This document shows positions 53,985 through 61,061 of a DNA stretch of 64,000 nucleotides, in pieces. The DNA comes from an uncultured Eubacterium sp. (GTDB taxonomy: Bacteria; Bacillota; Clostridia; Lachnospirales; Lachnospiraceae). The position numbers and the translations under genes were made by a program. The notes under the pieces were generated by a model, which was not told the origin of the DNA, ran no database searches, and worked only from the letters and a program-made list of their open reading frames with translations. The DNA lies in NCBI GenBank assembly GCA_900548465.1, contig URKY01000008.1, forward strand, positions 7,707-71,706, given 5' to 3'. Every line of letters starts with the position of its first letter. Position 1 is the stretch's first letter.

Positions 53985-55244
53985 CTATTTATCTCTGTTT
54001 GGTCCGAAATACATAACTCCTTTTTTTAGATTTTTTCCTTTAATAGCATAGAGTTCTGATACAGTTACAAGCTCGTAACCCTTCTTTCTAAGCTTAGGCA
54101 ATGCTTTAATGAAACCGTCAACAGAAGTTGGATGAATGTCATGTAACAATACGATTTCTCCATCACCTGCATGACTTACAATATATTTGCTAATATAATT
54201 TGCATTTCTGTGTTTCCAGTCTTCTGTATCTACAGACCAGTAAATCATAGGAACACCGGCATTTTTACTTACAGTAGAGTTATAATTTCCGTAAGGTGGT
54301 CTTAAAAGTGTAGGCGCATTACCTGTAACTTTTTTAACTGCATCTCGGGTCTTAAATATTTCACTCTTTATTTTTTTCTTTGAAAGAGTCTTCAGATTCT
54401 GATGGCTATAAGTGTGACTGCCAATTTCCATTCCAAGCTGAGCTTCACGTTTTAATTGTTTTTTATAGGCATTTGCTCTGTTCCCAAGAACAAAGAATGT
54501 AGCTTTGCTATGATTTTTTTCTAATGCATTTAAAAGTTTGTCTGTATATTCACCCGGACCATCATCAAAGGTAATTGCGATATATTTAACGTTTTTAACA
54601 ATAACCTTACATTTAGCTGATTTGTTAGTATACTTTGATTTTACACTAATGTAAGCAGTACCGTTTTTCTTCCCCTTGAGAACTCCGTTTTTTACAGTTA
54701 CAATCTTGTTATTTGAACTGCTCCAAAGAAGCGGCTCGGCAGCATACTGAGTTTTCTTACCATATGAAACAATAGGTGTAAGTTTTCTTTTTCCTTTTTT
54801 ATCAAGCTGTAATTCTGAACTGCTTAATTTAATTGACTTAATAGTATTATAAGGAGCGTGTACACTAACTTTACAACGTGCCTTTACATTACCGCTCTGA
54901 CTGCTGCAGATAATGTATGTTTCTCCCGGTTTTACGGCTTTGATTTTTCCTGTTTTATCAACTGTAGCAACGCCTGAATCTTTAGAAGTCCAATTATATG
55001 GCTCATTAGATAACGAAGTATCTTTTCCATATGTAACACTGGCTGTAATAACTGATTTTTTTCCTCCTGATATAGTTAATGAAGCTTTATTTAACTTAAT
55101 AGAAGTTATGGAATTGTAGTTCGCTGTAGTCTTTTTAACTTCATCAGCATGAAGAATTTTTCTTGATTGATTTGCAACTGAAAAGCCTACTGTTAAGGAT
55201 AAGATGAAGACCAATGATGTTGCTATTATTTTTTTGAATTTCAT
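53985..55244 (-). CDS. Secreted polysaccharide deacetylase with Ig-like domains
   Basis: The protein has 419 residues. Signal peptide about 1-34. Two BIG2-like domains (about 43-128 and 131-217, both with the SITSIKL/TIKSIKL start and a WTSKDSGVATVD or WSSSNNKIVTV core) precede a NodB domain (about 220-400). The NodB motifs are complete: TFDDGPG, SHTYSHQN, LRPPYGNYN, DTEDW and LLHDIH, so it should be an active metal-dependent deacetylase on cell-wall or other polysaccharide. The start is behind AAAGGGGA. Confidence 0.92.
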   Translation of the reverse strand: MKFKKIIATSLVFILSLTVGFSVANQSRKILHADEVKKTTANYNSITSIKLNKASLTISGGKKSVITASVTYGKDTSLSNEPYNWTSKDSGVATVDKTGKIKAVKPGETYIICSSQSGNVKARCKVSVHAPYNTIKSIKLSSSELQLDKKGKRKLTPIVSYGKKTQYAAEPLLWSSSNNKIVTVKNGVLKGKKNGTAYISVKSKYTNKSAKCKVIVKNVKYIAITFDDGPGEYTDKLLNALEKNHSKATFFVLGNRANAYKKQLKREAQLGMEIGSHTYSHQNLKTLSKKKIKSEIFKTRDAVKKVTGNAPTLLRPPYGNYNSTVSKNAGVPMIYWSVDTEDWKHRNANYISKYIVSHAGDGEIVLLHDIHPTSVDGFIKALPKLRKKGYELVTVSELYAIKGKNLKKGVMYFGPNRDK

Positions 55245-55309
55245 AAAAATCCCCTTTCTTTTGTTTTTTATATAAATAATTCTACTTTACAATTATATAA
55301 ATGTAAATA

Positions 55310-55337
55310 GAATAATCCTAAATCCTATTCATATAGT
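55310..55337 (+). promoter_or_regulatory. Possible sigma-E promoter of the spoIIIA operon
   Basis: GAATAAT (55310-55316) and CATATAGT (55330-55337) are 13 bp apart, 20 bp before the spoIIIAA start. This is close to the sporulation sigma-E pattern, which controls this operon in Bacillus. Confidence 0.5.
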
Positions 55338-55357
55338 GTTTTAAGGGGACAAGTGTT

Positions 55358-56200
55358 ATGAGAGAATTTTATGATTATTTTAATGAAAAAATTAAACGAG
55401 AAGTAATAAAACATTGCGGACATAATATATTAGAAATAAGATTAAGGGTGGACAGGCCGTTAATTATAATAACTGAAAATAATGAAATGGTAATATATGA
55501 AACAATAGTAAGGGGACAGGATATTAAAGACACCTTTAATATTGCAACTAATTATTCCGCTTATGCATATGAGGATAACATAAGGGAAGGATTTTTATCT
55601 TTGCCCAGAGGACATAGGATTGGTTTTGGTGGCCGCATGGTAAAAAAAGATGGAGAAAAAGGTATTTTAAAGGATATAAATTATATTAATTTCAGAGTGT
55701 GTAATTATATAGAGGGATGTGGCAAAGAAGTAGCAATAAAACAAAATCTTATAAAAAAATTTGAAAACACTATTATTATTTCTCCTCCGGGACTTGGAAA
55801 AACAACGCTGTTAAGAGATTTAATAAAAAACATCAGTAATAATTTGAAGATGGTAAATATATGTGTCATAGATGAGAGAAATGAAATTGCAGGATGTTAC
55901 AGGGGAGTTCCATCTATTGATTTAGGATACAGAACAGATGTAATCAGTAACTGTAGTAAAGATGAGGGAATATTAATGGCAATTCGTTCTATGGCACCGG
56001 AAATTATCGCAGTTGATGAAATTGGACAGGTTAATGATATAGAAGCTTTAAAGTATGCACACAATAGTGGAGTAAAAATTATATGTACAGTACATGGAGA
56101 CTGTTTGGAAGATGTAAGGGGAAAATTAGGAGAGAATTTGTATTGCCTGTTTAAAAATAAAATAATTATAAAAGATATAGGGGAATATATATGTTGTTAA
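55358..56200 (+). CDS. spoIIIAA: Stage III sporulation protein AA (ATPase)
   Basis: The protein has 280 residues. It is the cytoplasmic ATPase of the mother-cell-to-forespore channel (feeding tube). Walker A PPGLGKTTLL, the GHRIGFGGR region and ICVIDERNEIAG are seen. It starts behind AAGGGG, opens the operon, and overlaps spoIIIAB by 10 nt. Confidence 0.95.
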   Translation: MREFYDYFNEKIKREVIKHCGHNILEIRLRVDRPLIIITENNEMVIYETIVRGQDIKDTFNIATNYSAYAYEDNIREGFLSLPRGHRIGFGGRMVKKDGEKGILKDINYINFRVCNYIEGCGKEVAIKQNLIKKFENTIIISPPGLGKTTLLRDLIKNISNNLKMVNICVIDERNEIAGCYRGVPSIDLGYRTDVISNCSKDEGILMAIRSMAPEIIAVDEIGQVNDIEALKYAHNSGVKIICTVHGDCLEDVRGKLGENLYCLFKNKIIIKDIGEYICC

Positions 56201-56709
56201 AAATAACAGGGGTTACATTACTGTTTATTTCATCATCAATGTTTGGTTATGTCCTAAGCAGTGAATTTAGTAAAAGAATAAAAGTTATAGAGAAATTTTA
56301 TAAATCCTTAATTAATCTAAGGGGAGAAATTAATTATAACAATTCTGGAATAAAAGAAGCCATAGAAACAATATCTTCAGATAAGGGGGCTGTGGAAAGT
56401 TTTTATGATGCAGTGCTTGAAATTTTTGAAAAAAAAGAAACTTCAATTAATGCTGCATGGAAATTAGCAATAAAACAGGAATTGGAAACTGTTAATTATA
56501 TAAAAAAAGATGAATTACTGATTATTAAAGAGTTAGGTGAAAATATTGGTATAACTGACAGGAAAACCCAGATAAACAACATAAATTATGCCATGGATAA
56601 ATTAAGCAGGCTGATGCAGGAATTGAGGGAGAGTAAAACCTCAAAGTGCAAAATTTATAAAATGATGGGAATTGTAACGGGAATGTTTGTTGCAATTATA
56701 TTGATTTAA
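56191..56709 (+). CDS. spoIIIAB: Stage III sporulation protein AB
   Basis: The protein has 172 residues with an N-terminal and a C-terminal hydrophobic helix and a long helical middle, as in SpoIIIAB. YVLSSEFSKRIKVIEKFYKSLINLRGEINY is the family signature region. It overlaps spoIIIAA by 10 nt. Confidence 0.92.
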   Translation: MLLKITGVTLLFISSSMFGYVLSSEFSKRIKVIEKFYKSLINLRGEINYNNSGIKEAIETISSDKGAVESFYDAVLEIFEKKETSINAAWKLAIKQELETVNYIKKDELLIIKELGENIGITDRKTQINNINYAMDKLSRLMQELRESKTSKCKIYKMMGIVTGMFVAIILI

Positions 56710-56732
56710 CAAATTTAAGAGGACAATATAGT

Positions 56733-56927
56733 ATGGAAATAAGTTTGATTTTTAAAATAGCGGCAGTAGGTATTATCGTGTCTGTGGTGGGACAGATACT
56801 GAAGCACAGTGGGAGGGAAGAACAGGCATTTTTAACAAGCCTTGCAGGATTGATACTTGTATTAATGTGGATTGTTCCGTACATATATGATTTATTTCAG
56901 ACGATACAGAAATTATTTGAATTGTAA
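56733..56927 (+). CDS. spoIIIAC: Stage III sporulation protein AC
   Basis: The protein has 64 residues with two membrane helices and the conserved VGIIVSVVGQILKHSGREEQA between them. It is part of the channel in the mother-cell membrane. Confidence 0.94.
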   Translation: MEISLIFKIAAVGIIVSVVGQILKHSGREEQAFLTSLAGLILVLMWIVPYIYDLFQTIQKLFEL

Positions 56928-56945
56928 TATGAAAAGCGTGAAAAA

Positions 56946-57326
56946 ATGATATCAATAGGTATATTTTGTATAGCAATTGCATTAATAGCATTGCAGTTTA
57001 AAACAATAAAACAGGAATATGGGGTTTTTATTTCCGTAGCAGGATGCGTCTTTATTTTTGTTTATTCCATGACGAAATTATCTGACATTGTAGATATAAT
57101 GGACAGACTTTCGATGCTGACTTCCATTAGTAAAGAATATATAAAAATACTGTTGAAAATAACAGGGATTACATTTATTTCTGAAATAGCATCAGATATT
57201 TCAAAGGATTGTGGATATATGGCAATAGCAAATCAGGTTCAGATTTTTGGAAAACTGTCAATATTAGTAATAAGTCTTCCGGTATTTTCTGAATTAATAA
57301 AGGCGGTGGTTAGTTTGTTGTCATAG
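56946..57326 (+). CDS. spoIIIAD: Stage III sporulation protein AD
   Basis: The protein has 126 residues with four hydrophobic segments. ALQFKTIKQEYGVFISVAGC and ILLKITGITFISEIASDISKDCGY match the family. The start is preceded by a weak GTGAAAAA rather than a strong ribosome site. Confidence 0.93.
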   Translation: MISIGIFCIAIALIALQFKTIKQEYGVFISVAGCVFIFVYSMTKLSDIVDIMDRLSMLTSISKEYIKILLKITGITFISEIASDISKDCGYMAIANQVQIFGKLSILVISLPVFSELIKAVVSLLS

Positions 57327-57339
57327 AATTGGTGGAAGT

Positions 57340-58476
57340 ATGAAAAGAGTGTTTATTGTTATTTTTGTAATATTTCTTATTGGAATATTAAATTATACAT
57401 ATGTAAAAGCAGGCACGGAAGATGAATTTAGCGGAGGAATTTCAGTAGAAGATTTTGATTTGAGTGAAGGCAGTAATGTATTAAGAAAAAATGGCTACGG
57501 CGAAATAAATATAAAAGAAATTATACATGGCATTATGAATGGAAATATATCAGATACCTTTTCGTATGTAGGAAAAATCATTTATAACAGAACTATTGGA
57601 GATGTAAATCTTGTTAAGAAATCAATCATTAATTTAGTTTTAATTATAATTTTGTCAGCTTTTTTTACTAATTTTGCAAGAGTTTTTTCTAAGGATAATG
57701 TATCTGAAACAGGTTTCTTTATATGTTATCTTCTGGCAATAACAATAATGGTTACTTTATTTGAAAACTTTTGTCTTATAACCATTGATTTTGTGAAACT
57801 GTTAATGGAATTTCTTTATGGAATTGTTCCTGCATATTTTCTGTCAGTAGCCATAGTTGGACAGGCGTCAGCCGTAGGTTTTTATCAGTTGGTACTGGTT
57901 ATAATAGCGGTTACGGAGTTTATATTTCTAAATATAGTTATTCCGTTAATTAAAATATATGTGGCAATAAGTCTTGTGAATAATATTTCAAGGGAAGACT
58001 TTTTATCTAAGGCTGCAGATGTAATAAAAAATGTAATTGGATTTATTAACAAATTTATGTTGGCAACGGTTACGGGAATAAACATAATTCAGGGGTTGAT
58101 TCTTCCTGCAGTAGACGGGGTGAAAAATACAACAATTAGAAAGTTTATGGGAGCTTTGCCTGTGATAGGAGATGGAACCGAGGCAATGACAGGGATAATG
58201 CTGGGATCTGTTAATTTAATTAAAAATACAATAGGAGGTCTTACAATTATAATTATATTAGTTATATGTGTAATTCCTTTTATAAAAATACAACTATATT
58301 CATTAGGGGTACAGATTGCTATGGCAGTTGTACAGCCTATAGCGGATAAAAGAATAATTGACAGTTTGAGTTGTATATGTGATGGAACAAAACTTTTAGC
58401 AAGACTAATAATTAGTGCGGCAATTTTGTTTATCATAAGCATTGCCATAATATGTATGGTTACAGGAAAGGGGTAA
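57340..58476 (+). CDS. spoIIIAE: Stage III sporulation protein AE
   Basis: The protein has 378 residues with a signal-like N-terminus and about seven further hydrophobic segments. ILSAFFTNFARVF and GLILPAVDGVKNTTIRKFMGALPVIGD are typical. It is the largest membrane part of the channel. The start is behind GGTGGAAG. Confidence 0.94.
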   Translation: MKRVFIVIFVIFLIGILNYTYVKAGTEDEFSGGISVEDFDLSEGSNVLRKNGYGEINIKEIIHGIMNGNISDTFSYVGKIIYNRTIGDVNLVKKSIINLVLIIILSAFFTNFARVFSKDNVSETGFFICYLLAITIMVTLFENFCLITIDFVKLLMEFLYGIVPAYFLSVAIVGQASAVGFYQLVLVIIAVTEFIFLNIVIPLIKIYVAISLVNNISREDFLSKAADVIKNVIGFINKFMLATVTGINIIQGLILPAVDGVKNTTIRKFMGALPVIGDGTEAMTGIMLGSVNLIKNTIGGLTIIIILVICVIPFIKIQLYSLGVQIAMAVVQPIADKRIIDSLSCICDGTKLLARLIISAAILFIISIAIICMVTGKG

Positions 58477-58477
58477 A

Positions 58478-58813
58478 ATGCAGTTTGTTTTCAGTTACGT
58501 AAAAAATATTTGTATTTTCGTTTTAATAATAACTATAATATTGAATATTTTTCCCGAAAAGCAATACATAAAATATATAAAGCTTTTTGCCGGGATATTA
58601 CTTATAGCTCTGGTGTTTAATCCGGTTATAAGAATTAATAAATCCAGAATTAATATTCCACAAATTATTGAAAGATACTCCGGGCAAAGGATTAATTTAG
58701 ATATGGATATGGAAAAGGAATTGGAGAAAATTCAAAAAAAGGTAAAAGAAAGGGTAAGTGAAAGTGAAAGCCGGTATAGAGAAACTGAATCTAAAAAAAA
58801 TAGCAGCCATTAA
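58478..58813 (+). CDS. spoIIIAF: Stage III sporulation protein AF
   Basis: The protein has 111 residues with two N-terminal membrane helices (about 10-50) and a short hydrophilic part. KYIKLFAGILLIALVFNPV is the family region. It is shorter at the C-terminus than Bacillus SpoIIIAF. It overlaps the start of spoIIIAG. Confidence 0.88.
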   Translation: MQFVFSYVKNICIFVLIITIILNIFPEKQYIKYIKLFAGILLIALVFNPVIRINKSRINIPQIIERYSGQRINLDMDMEKELEKIQKKVKERVSESESRYRETESKKNSSH

Positions 58814-59297
58814 AAACATCGGAAAGGAAAAACTTGTCCTTTTAGCTCTTGCAGGAATAATGTTAATTGGAGCGTCATATTTTGAAAGTATAGGACAGGA
58901 TCACAAAAATAGTGAAACAACAGTGACAGTGGAAAAAAATGATAATGAAGATTATGAAAATACAATTGAGCAGAAGGTAAAGAAAATTATTAGCAGTGTT
59001 GAGGGGGTGTCTAATGTTAACGTAATGGTTACATTTAAATGCGGGAATGAAAAGATACTACAGTCAGACAGCGAAAACTCATCAGATGAGGGAAAAAATA
59101 CATTAAAAAAATCTACCGTAATATTAAATGGAAATGATGGCGAAAGCCCATATGTAGTAAAAGAAATGAATCCGCAGATTGAGGGAATTGCCATTACAGC
59201 TAAAGGAATTACAAATGGTAAAAAGGAAGAGATAATGAATATGCTTAGTGCACTTTTTGATGTGCCTATACATAAAATATCTGTAATAGAAAATTAA
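58764..59297 (+). CDS. spoIIIAG: Stage III sporulation protein AG
   Basis: The protein has 177 residues from GTG 58764, chosen for AGGG at a suitable distance; GTG 58758 is a close alternative. It overlaps spoIIIAF by 50 nt. One membrane helix (about 22-40) is followed by a ring-building domain with KKIISSVEGVSNVNVMVTFKCG and PEIEGIAI-like strands (NPQIEGIAITAKG). It forms the large ring of the channel. Confidence 0.92.
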   Translation: MKAGIEKLNLKKIAAIKNIGKEKLVLLALAGIMLIGASYFESIGQDHKNSETTVTVEKNDNEDYENTIEQKVKKIISSVEGVSNVNVMVTFKCGNEKILQSDSENSSDEGKNTLKKSTVILNGNDGESPYVVKEMNPQIEGIAITAKGITNGKKEEIMNMLSALFDVPIHKISVIEN

Positions 59298-59307
59298 GGG
59301 GGGAATT

Positions 59308-59916
59308 ATGAAGAGGATATTTAAAAAGAATCAGTTTATTGTAACATTTCTGGCGATACTTATTGCCGTGGCAGGGTACCTGAATTATGCCGACCGCTTA
59401 GATAAGAAAAAAGTAACAAAAGCGGATAACAGTACATATGAGTCTGTTTATGCAAAGGACAATTTAAATTCTGATAATAAAGATATTGAAAGTCTTGATG
59501 GAGGGGACGAAATACAGGATGAAACAAAAGAACCGGGAGCTGCGGTGCTTACAAACGGAAATGATTTGAGCTCATACATGGTTCAGGCAAGATTAAATAG
59601 GGAACAAACACGCTCAAAAAATAAGGAAACACTTTTAAATGTTATAAATAATGAAGCAGTCTCAAAAAGTGAAAAGAAGAAGGCAGTAAAATCAATGGTA
59701 AAAATTACGGAAACGAATGAAATGGAAAACACTATAGAATCCCTGTTAAAGGCTAAAGGGTTTAATGATATTATTGTTACTGTTTCAGATAAACAGGTAG
59801 ATGTGGTGGTTAGTGATAAAGAAATAGCTGATAATAAAAGAGCTCAGATAGAAGATGTAATAAAAAGGAAGACGGGGTTAGAGGCCAGTGCAATAACTAT
59901 TACACCTGCTAAATAG
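59308..59916 (+). CDS. spoIIIAH: Stage III sporulation protein AH
   Basis: The protein has 202 residues. One N-terminal membrane helix is followed by a linker and a YscJ/FliF-like ring-building domain (about 95-200) with QARLNREQTRSKNKETLLNVI and GFNDIIVTVSDKQVDVVV. It pairs with SpoIIQ of the forespore in other endospore formers. The start is behind AAGGGGGG. A terminator follows, closing the operon. Confidence 0.93.
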   Translation: MKRIFKKNQFIVTFLAILIAVAGYLNYADRLDKKKVTKADNSTYESVYAKDNLNSDNKDIESLDGGDEIQDETKEPGAAVLTNGNDLSSYMVQARLNREQTRSKNKETLLNVINNEAVSKSEKKKAVKSMVKITETNEMENTIESLLKAKGFNDIIVTVSDKQVDVVVSDKEIADNKRAQIEDVIKRKTGLEASAITITPAK

Positions 59917-59927
59917 CAAAAAAATAA

Positions 59928-59967
59928 AGAGCGGGGACTATGTGACAATTCCCTGCTCTGATTATTT
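59928..59967. terminator. Bidirectional terminator after spoIIIAH
   Basis: AGAGCGGGGA (59928-59937) pairs with TTCCCTGCTCT (59949-59959, one G-U) and is followed by ATTATTTTT. The converging regulator gene ends at 59968. Confidence 0.8.
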
Positions 59968-60339
59968 TTATATATTTTTTATATGATTACGTATAGCATT
60001 AATGCTTTCTTCACTTATAACATGCTCTATTCTACATGCATCTTCAGCTGCAACAGCTTCGTCAACGCCAAGTTTTACAAGGCAGCTAGTGAGAAGCTGG
60101 TGACGGGAATAAATCATTTCAGCAATTTCCTTTCCGGAATCAGTTAAATATATATAACCAGCATCAGTTACCGTTATCTGTCCTTTTTCACGAAGATGCT
60201 TCATACCAATGCTTACGCTTGATTTTTTGAAACCAAGTTCATTTGCTACATCAACTGAACGAACAACTGGAAGTTGATGGCTTAAAACGAGAATGGTTTC
60301 TAAATACATCTCTGATGACTCGTTATTTTTCATAGACAC
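59968..60339 (-). CDS. DtxR/MntR-family metal-dependent regulator
   Basis: The protein has 123 residues. The winged helix (about 8-65) has SEMYLETILVLSHQLPVVRSVDVANELGFKKSSVS; the dimer part has metal-ligand candidates in HQLLTSCLVKLGVDEAVAAEDACRIEHVIS. There is no C-terminal SH3-like domain, as in MntR and short iron regulators. It is divergent from feoA-feoA-feoB, so it is likely a ferrous-iron-sensing repressor of that operon. The start is behind AAGGAGA. Confidence 0.9.
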   Translation of the reverse strand: MSMKNNESSEMYLETILVLSHQLPVVRSVDVANELGFKKSSVSIGMKHLREKGQITVTDAGYIYLTDSGKEIAEMIYSRHQLLTSCLVKLGVDEAVAAEDACRIEHVISEESINAIRNHIKNI

Positions 60340-60413
60340 GTCTCCTTATACAAAATACTGTAAACATTATAGCATTAATTAAAAATAAATTCAATTTAAC
60401 GTTATAAATATAA

Positions 60414-60427
60414 TTAGAATATACTAA
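60414..60427. promoter_or_regulatory. Operator candidate 1 (regulator side)
   Basis: TTAG-AATATA-CTAA is a 14-bp palindromic match to a DtxR-type half-site pair, in the gap between the regulator and feoA. Confidence 0.5.
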
Positions 60428-60436
60428 AAAAAATTA

Positions 60437-60465
60437 TTGACAACTAATAACGGTTAGCGTATACT
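60437..60465 (+). promoter_or_regulatory. feo promoter
   Basis: TTGACA (60437-60442) and TATACT (60460-60465) are 17 bp apart; the -10 lies inside operator candidate 2. Confidence 0.8.
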
Positions 60466-60468
60466 AAC
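60453..60468. promoter_or_regulatory. Operator candidate 2 over the feo -10 box
   Basis: GTTAG-CGTATA-CTAAC is a 16-bp palindrome that covers the -10. Binding of the iron regulator here would block RNA polymerase. Confidence 0.7.
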
Positions 60469-60513
60469 ATTTGAAGAAAAAGAAATGATTAACTATTTAG
60501 AAGAGAGGGTGAT

Positions 60514-60726
60514 ATGATGCCTTTAACAATGGCCAAACCAGGCGAGGAAAATACTATTAGAAAAATAGGCGGTAAGGAAGAAGTTAGAAGATTTTTGGAA
60601 AATCTTGGGTTTGTCGTAGGAGGAAAAGTTACCGTTGTTTCAGATATGAATGGTAACGTAATAGTTAATGTTAAAAATACCAGGGTTGCTATAGGAAAAG
60701 ATATGGCAAACCGTATAATGGTATAG
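60514..60726 (+). CDS. feoA: FeoA-like SH3-fold protein, first copy
   Basis: The protein has 70 residues. MPLTMAKPGEENTIRKIGGKEEVRRFLENLGFVVGGKV matches FeoA. ATG 60514 and 60517 are both possible behind AGAGGGTGA. FeoA helps the FeoB ferrous iron channel. A second FeoA follows 27 bp later. Confidence 0.92.
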   Translation: MMPLTMAKPGEENTIRKIGGKEEVRRFLENLGFVVGGKVTVVSDMNGNVIVNVKNTRVAIGKDMANRIMV

Positions 60727-60753
60727 ATAAGAAAAAGAGAGGAGCATCTTATA

Positions 60754-60972
60754 ATGACGCTGAGAGAAGTTAAAACAGGTGAAACCGTTAAGGTTAAAAA
60801 ACTAAATGGTGAAGGTCCTGTAAAAAGACGTATTATGGATATGGGAATAACAAAAGGTGTTGAAGTTTTTGTAAGAAAAGTTGCACCACTTGGAGATCCT
60901 ATTGAAGTCAAAGTAAGAGGGTACGAATTGTCAATTAGAAAAGCTGACGCTGAAATGATTGAAGTAGAGTAA
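60754..60972 (+). CDS. feoA: FeoA-like SH3-fold protein, second copy
   Basis: The protein has 72 residues. MTLREVKTGETVKVKKLNGEGPVKRRIMDMGITKGVEVFV matches FeoA. It is clearly diverged from the first copy, so the two may have separate roles at FeoB. The start is behind GAGAGGAG. Confidence 0.92.
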   Translation: MTLREVKTGETVKVKKLNGEGPVKRRIMDMGITKGVEVFVRKVAPLGDPIEVKVRGYELSIRKADAEMIEVE

Positions 60973-60978
60973 TTTTTT

Positions 60979-61006
60979 TTGACAAAAGGTTAGTAAAAAC
61001 TAACGA
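60979..61006 (+). promoter_or_regulatory. Operator candidate 3 and possible internal promoter before feoB
   Basis: GTTAG-TAAAAA-CTAAC (60989-61004) is the third palindrome of this type. TTGACA (60979-60984) and TAACGA (61001-61006) around it could form an internal promoter with a 16-bp spacer, giving iron control of feoB separately from feoA. Confidence 0.55.
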
Positions 61007-61061
61007 TGAGTAGAAAAGACAAACAAACTATAAAAAGTAGAAAAAAGAGAGGAAAAGTCAA

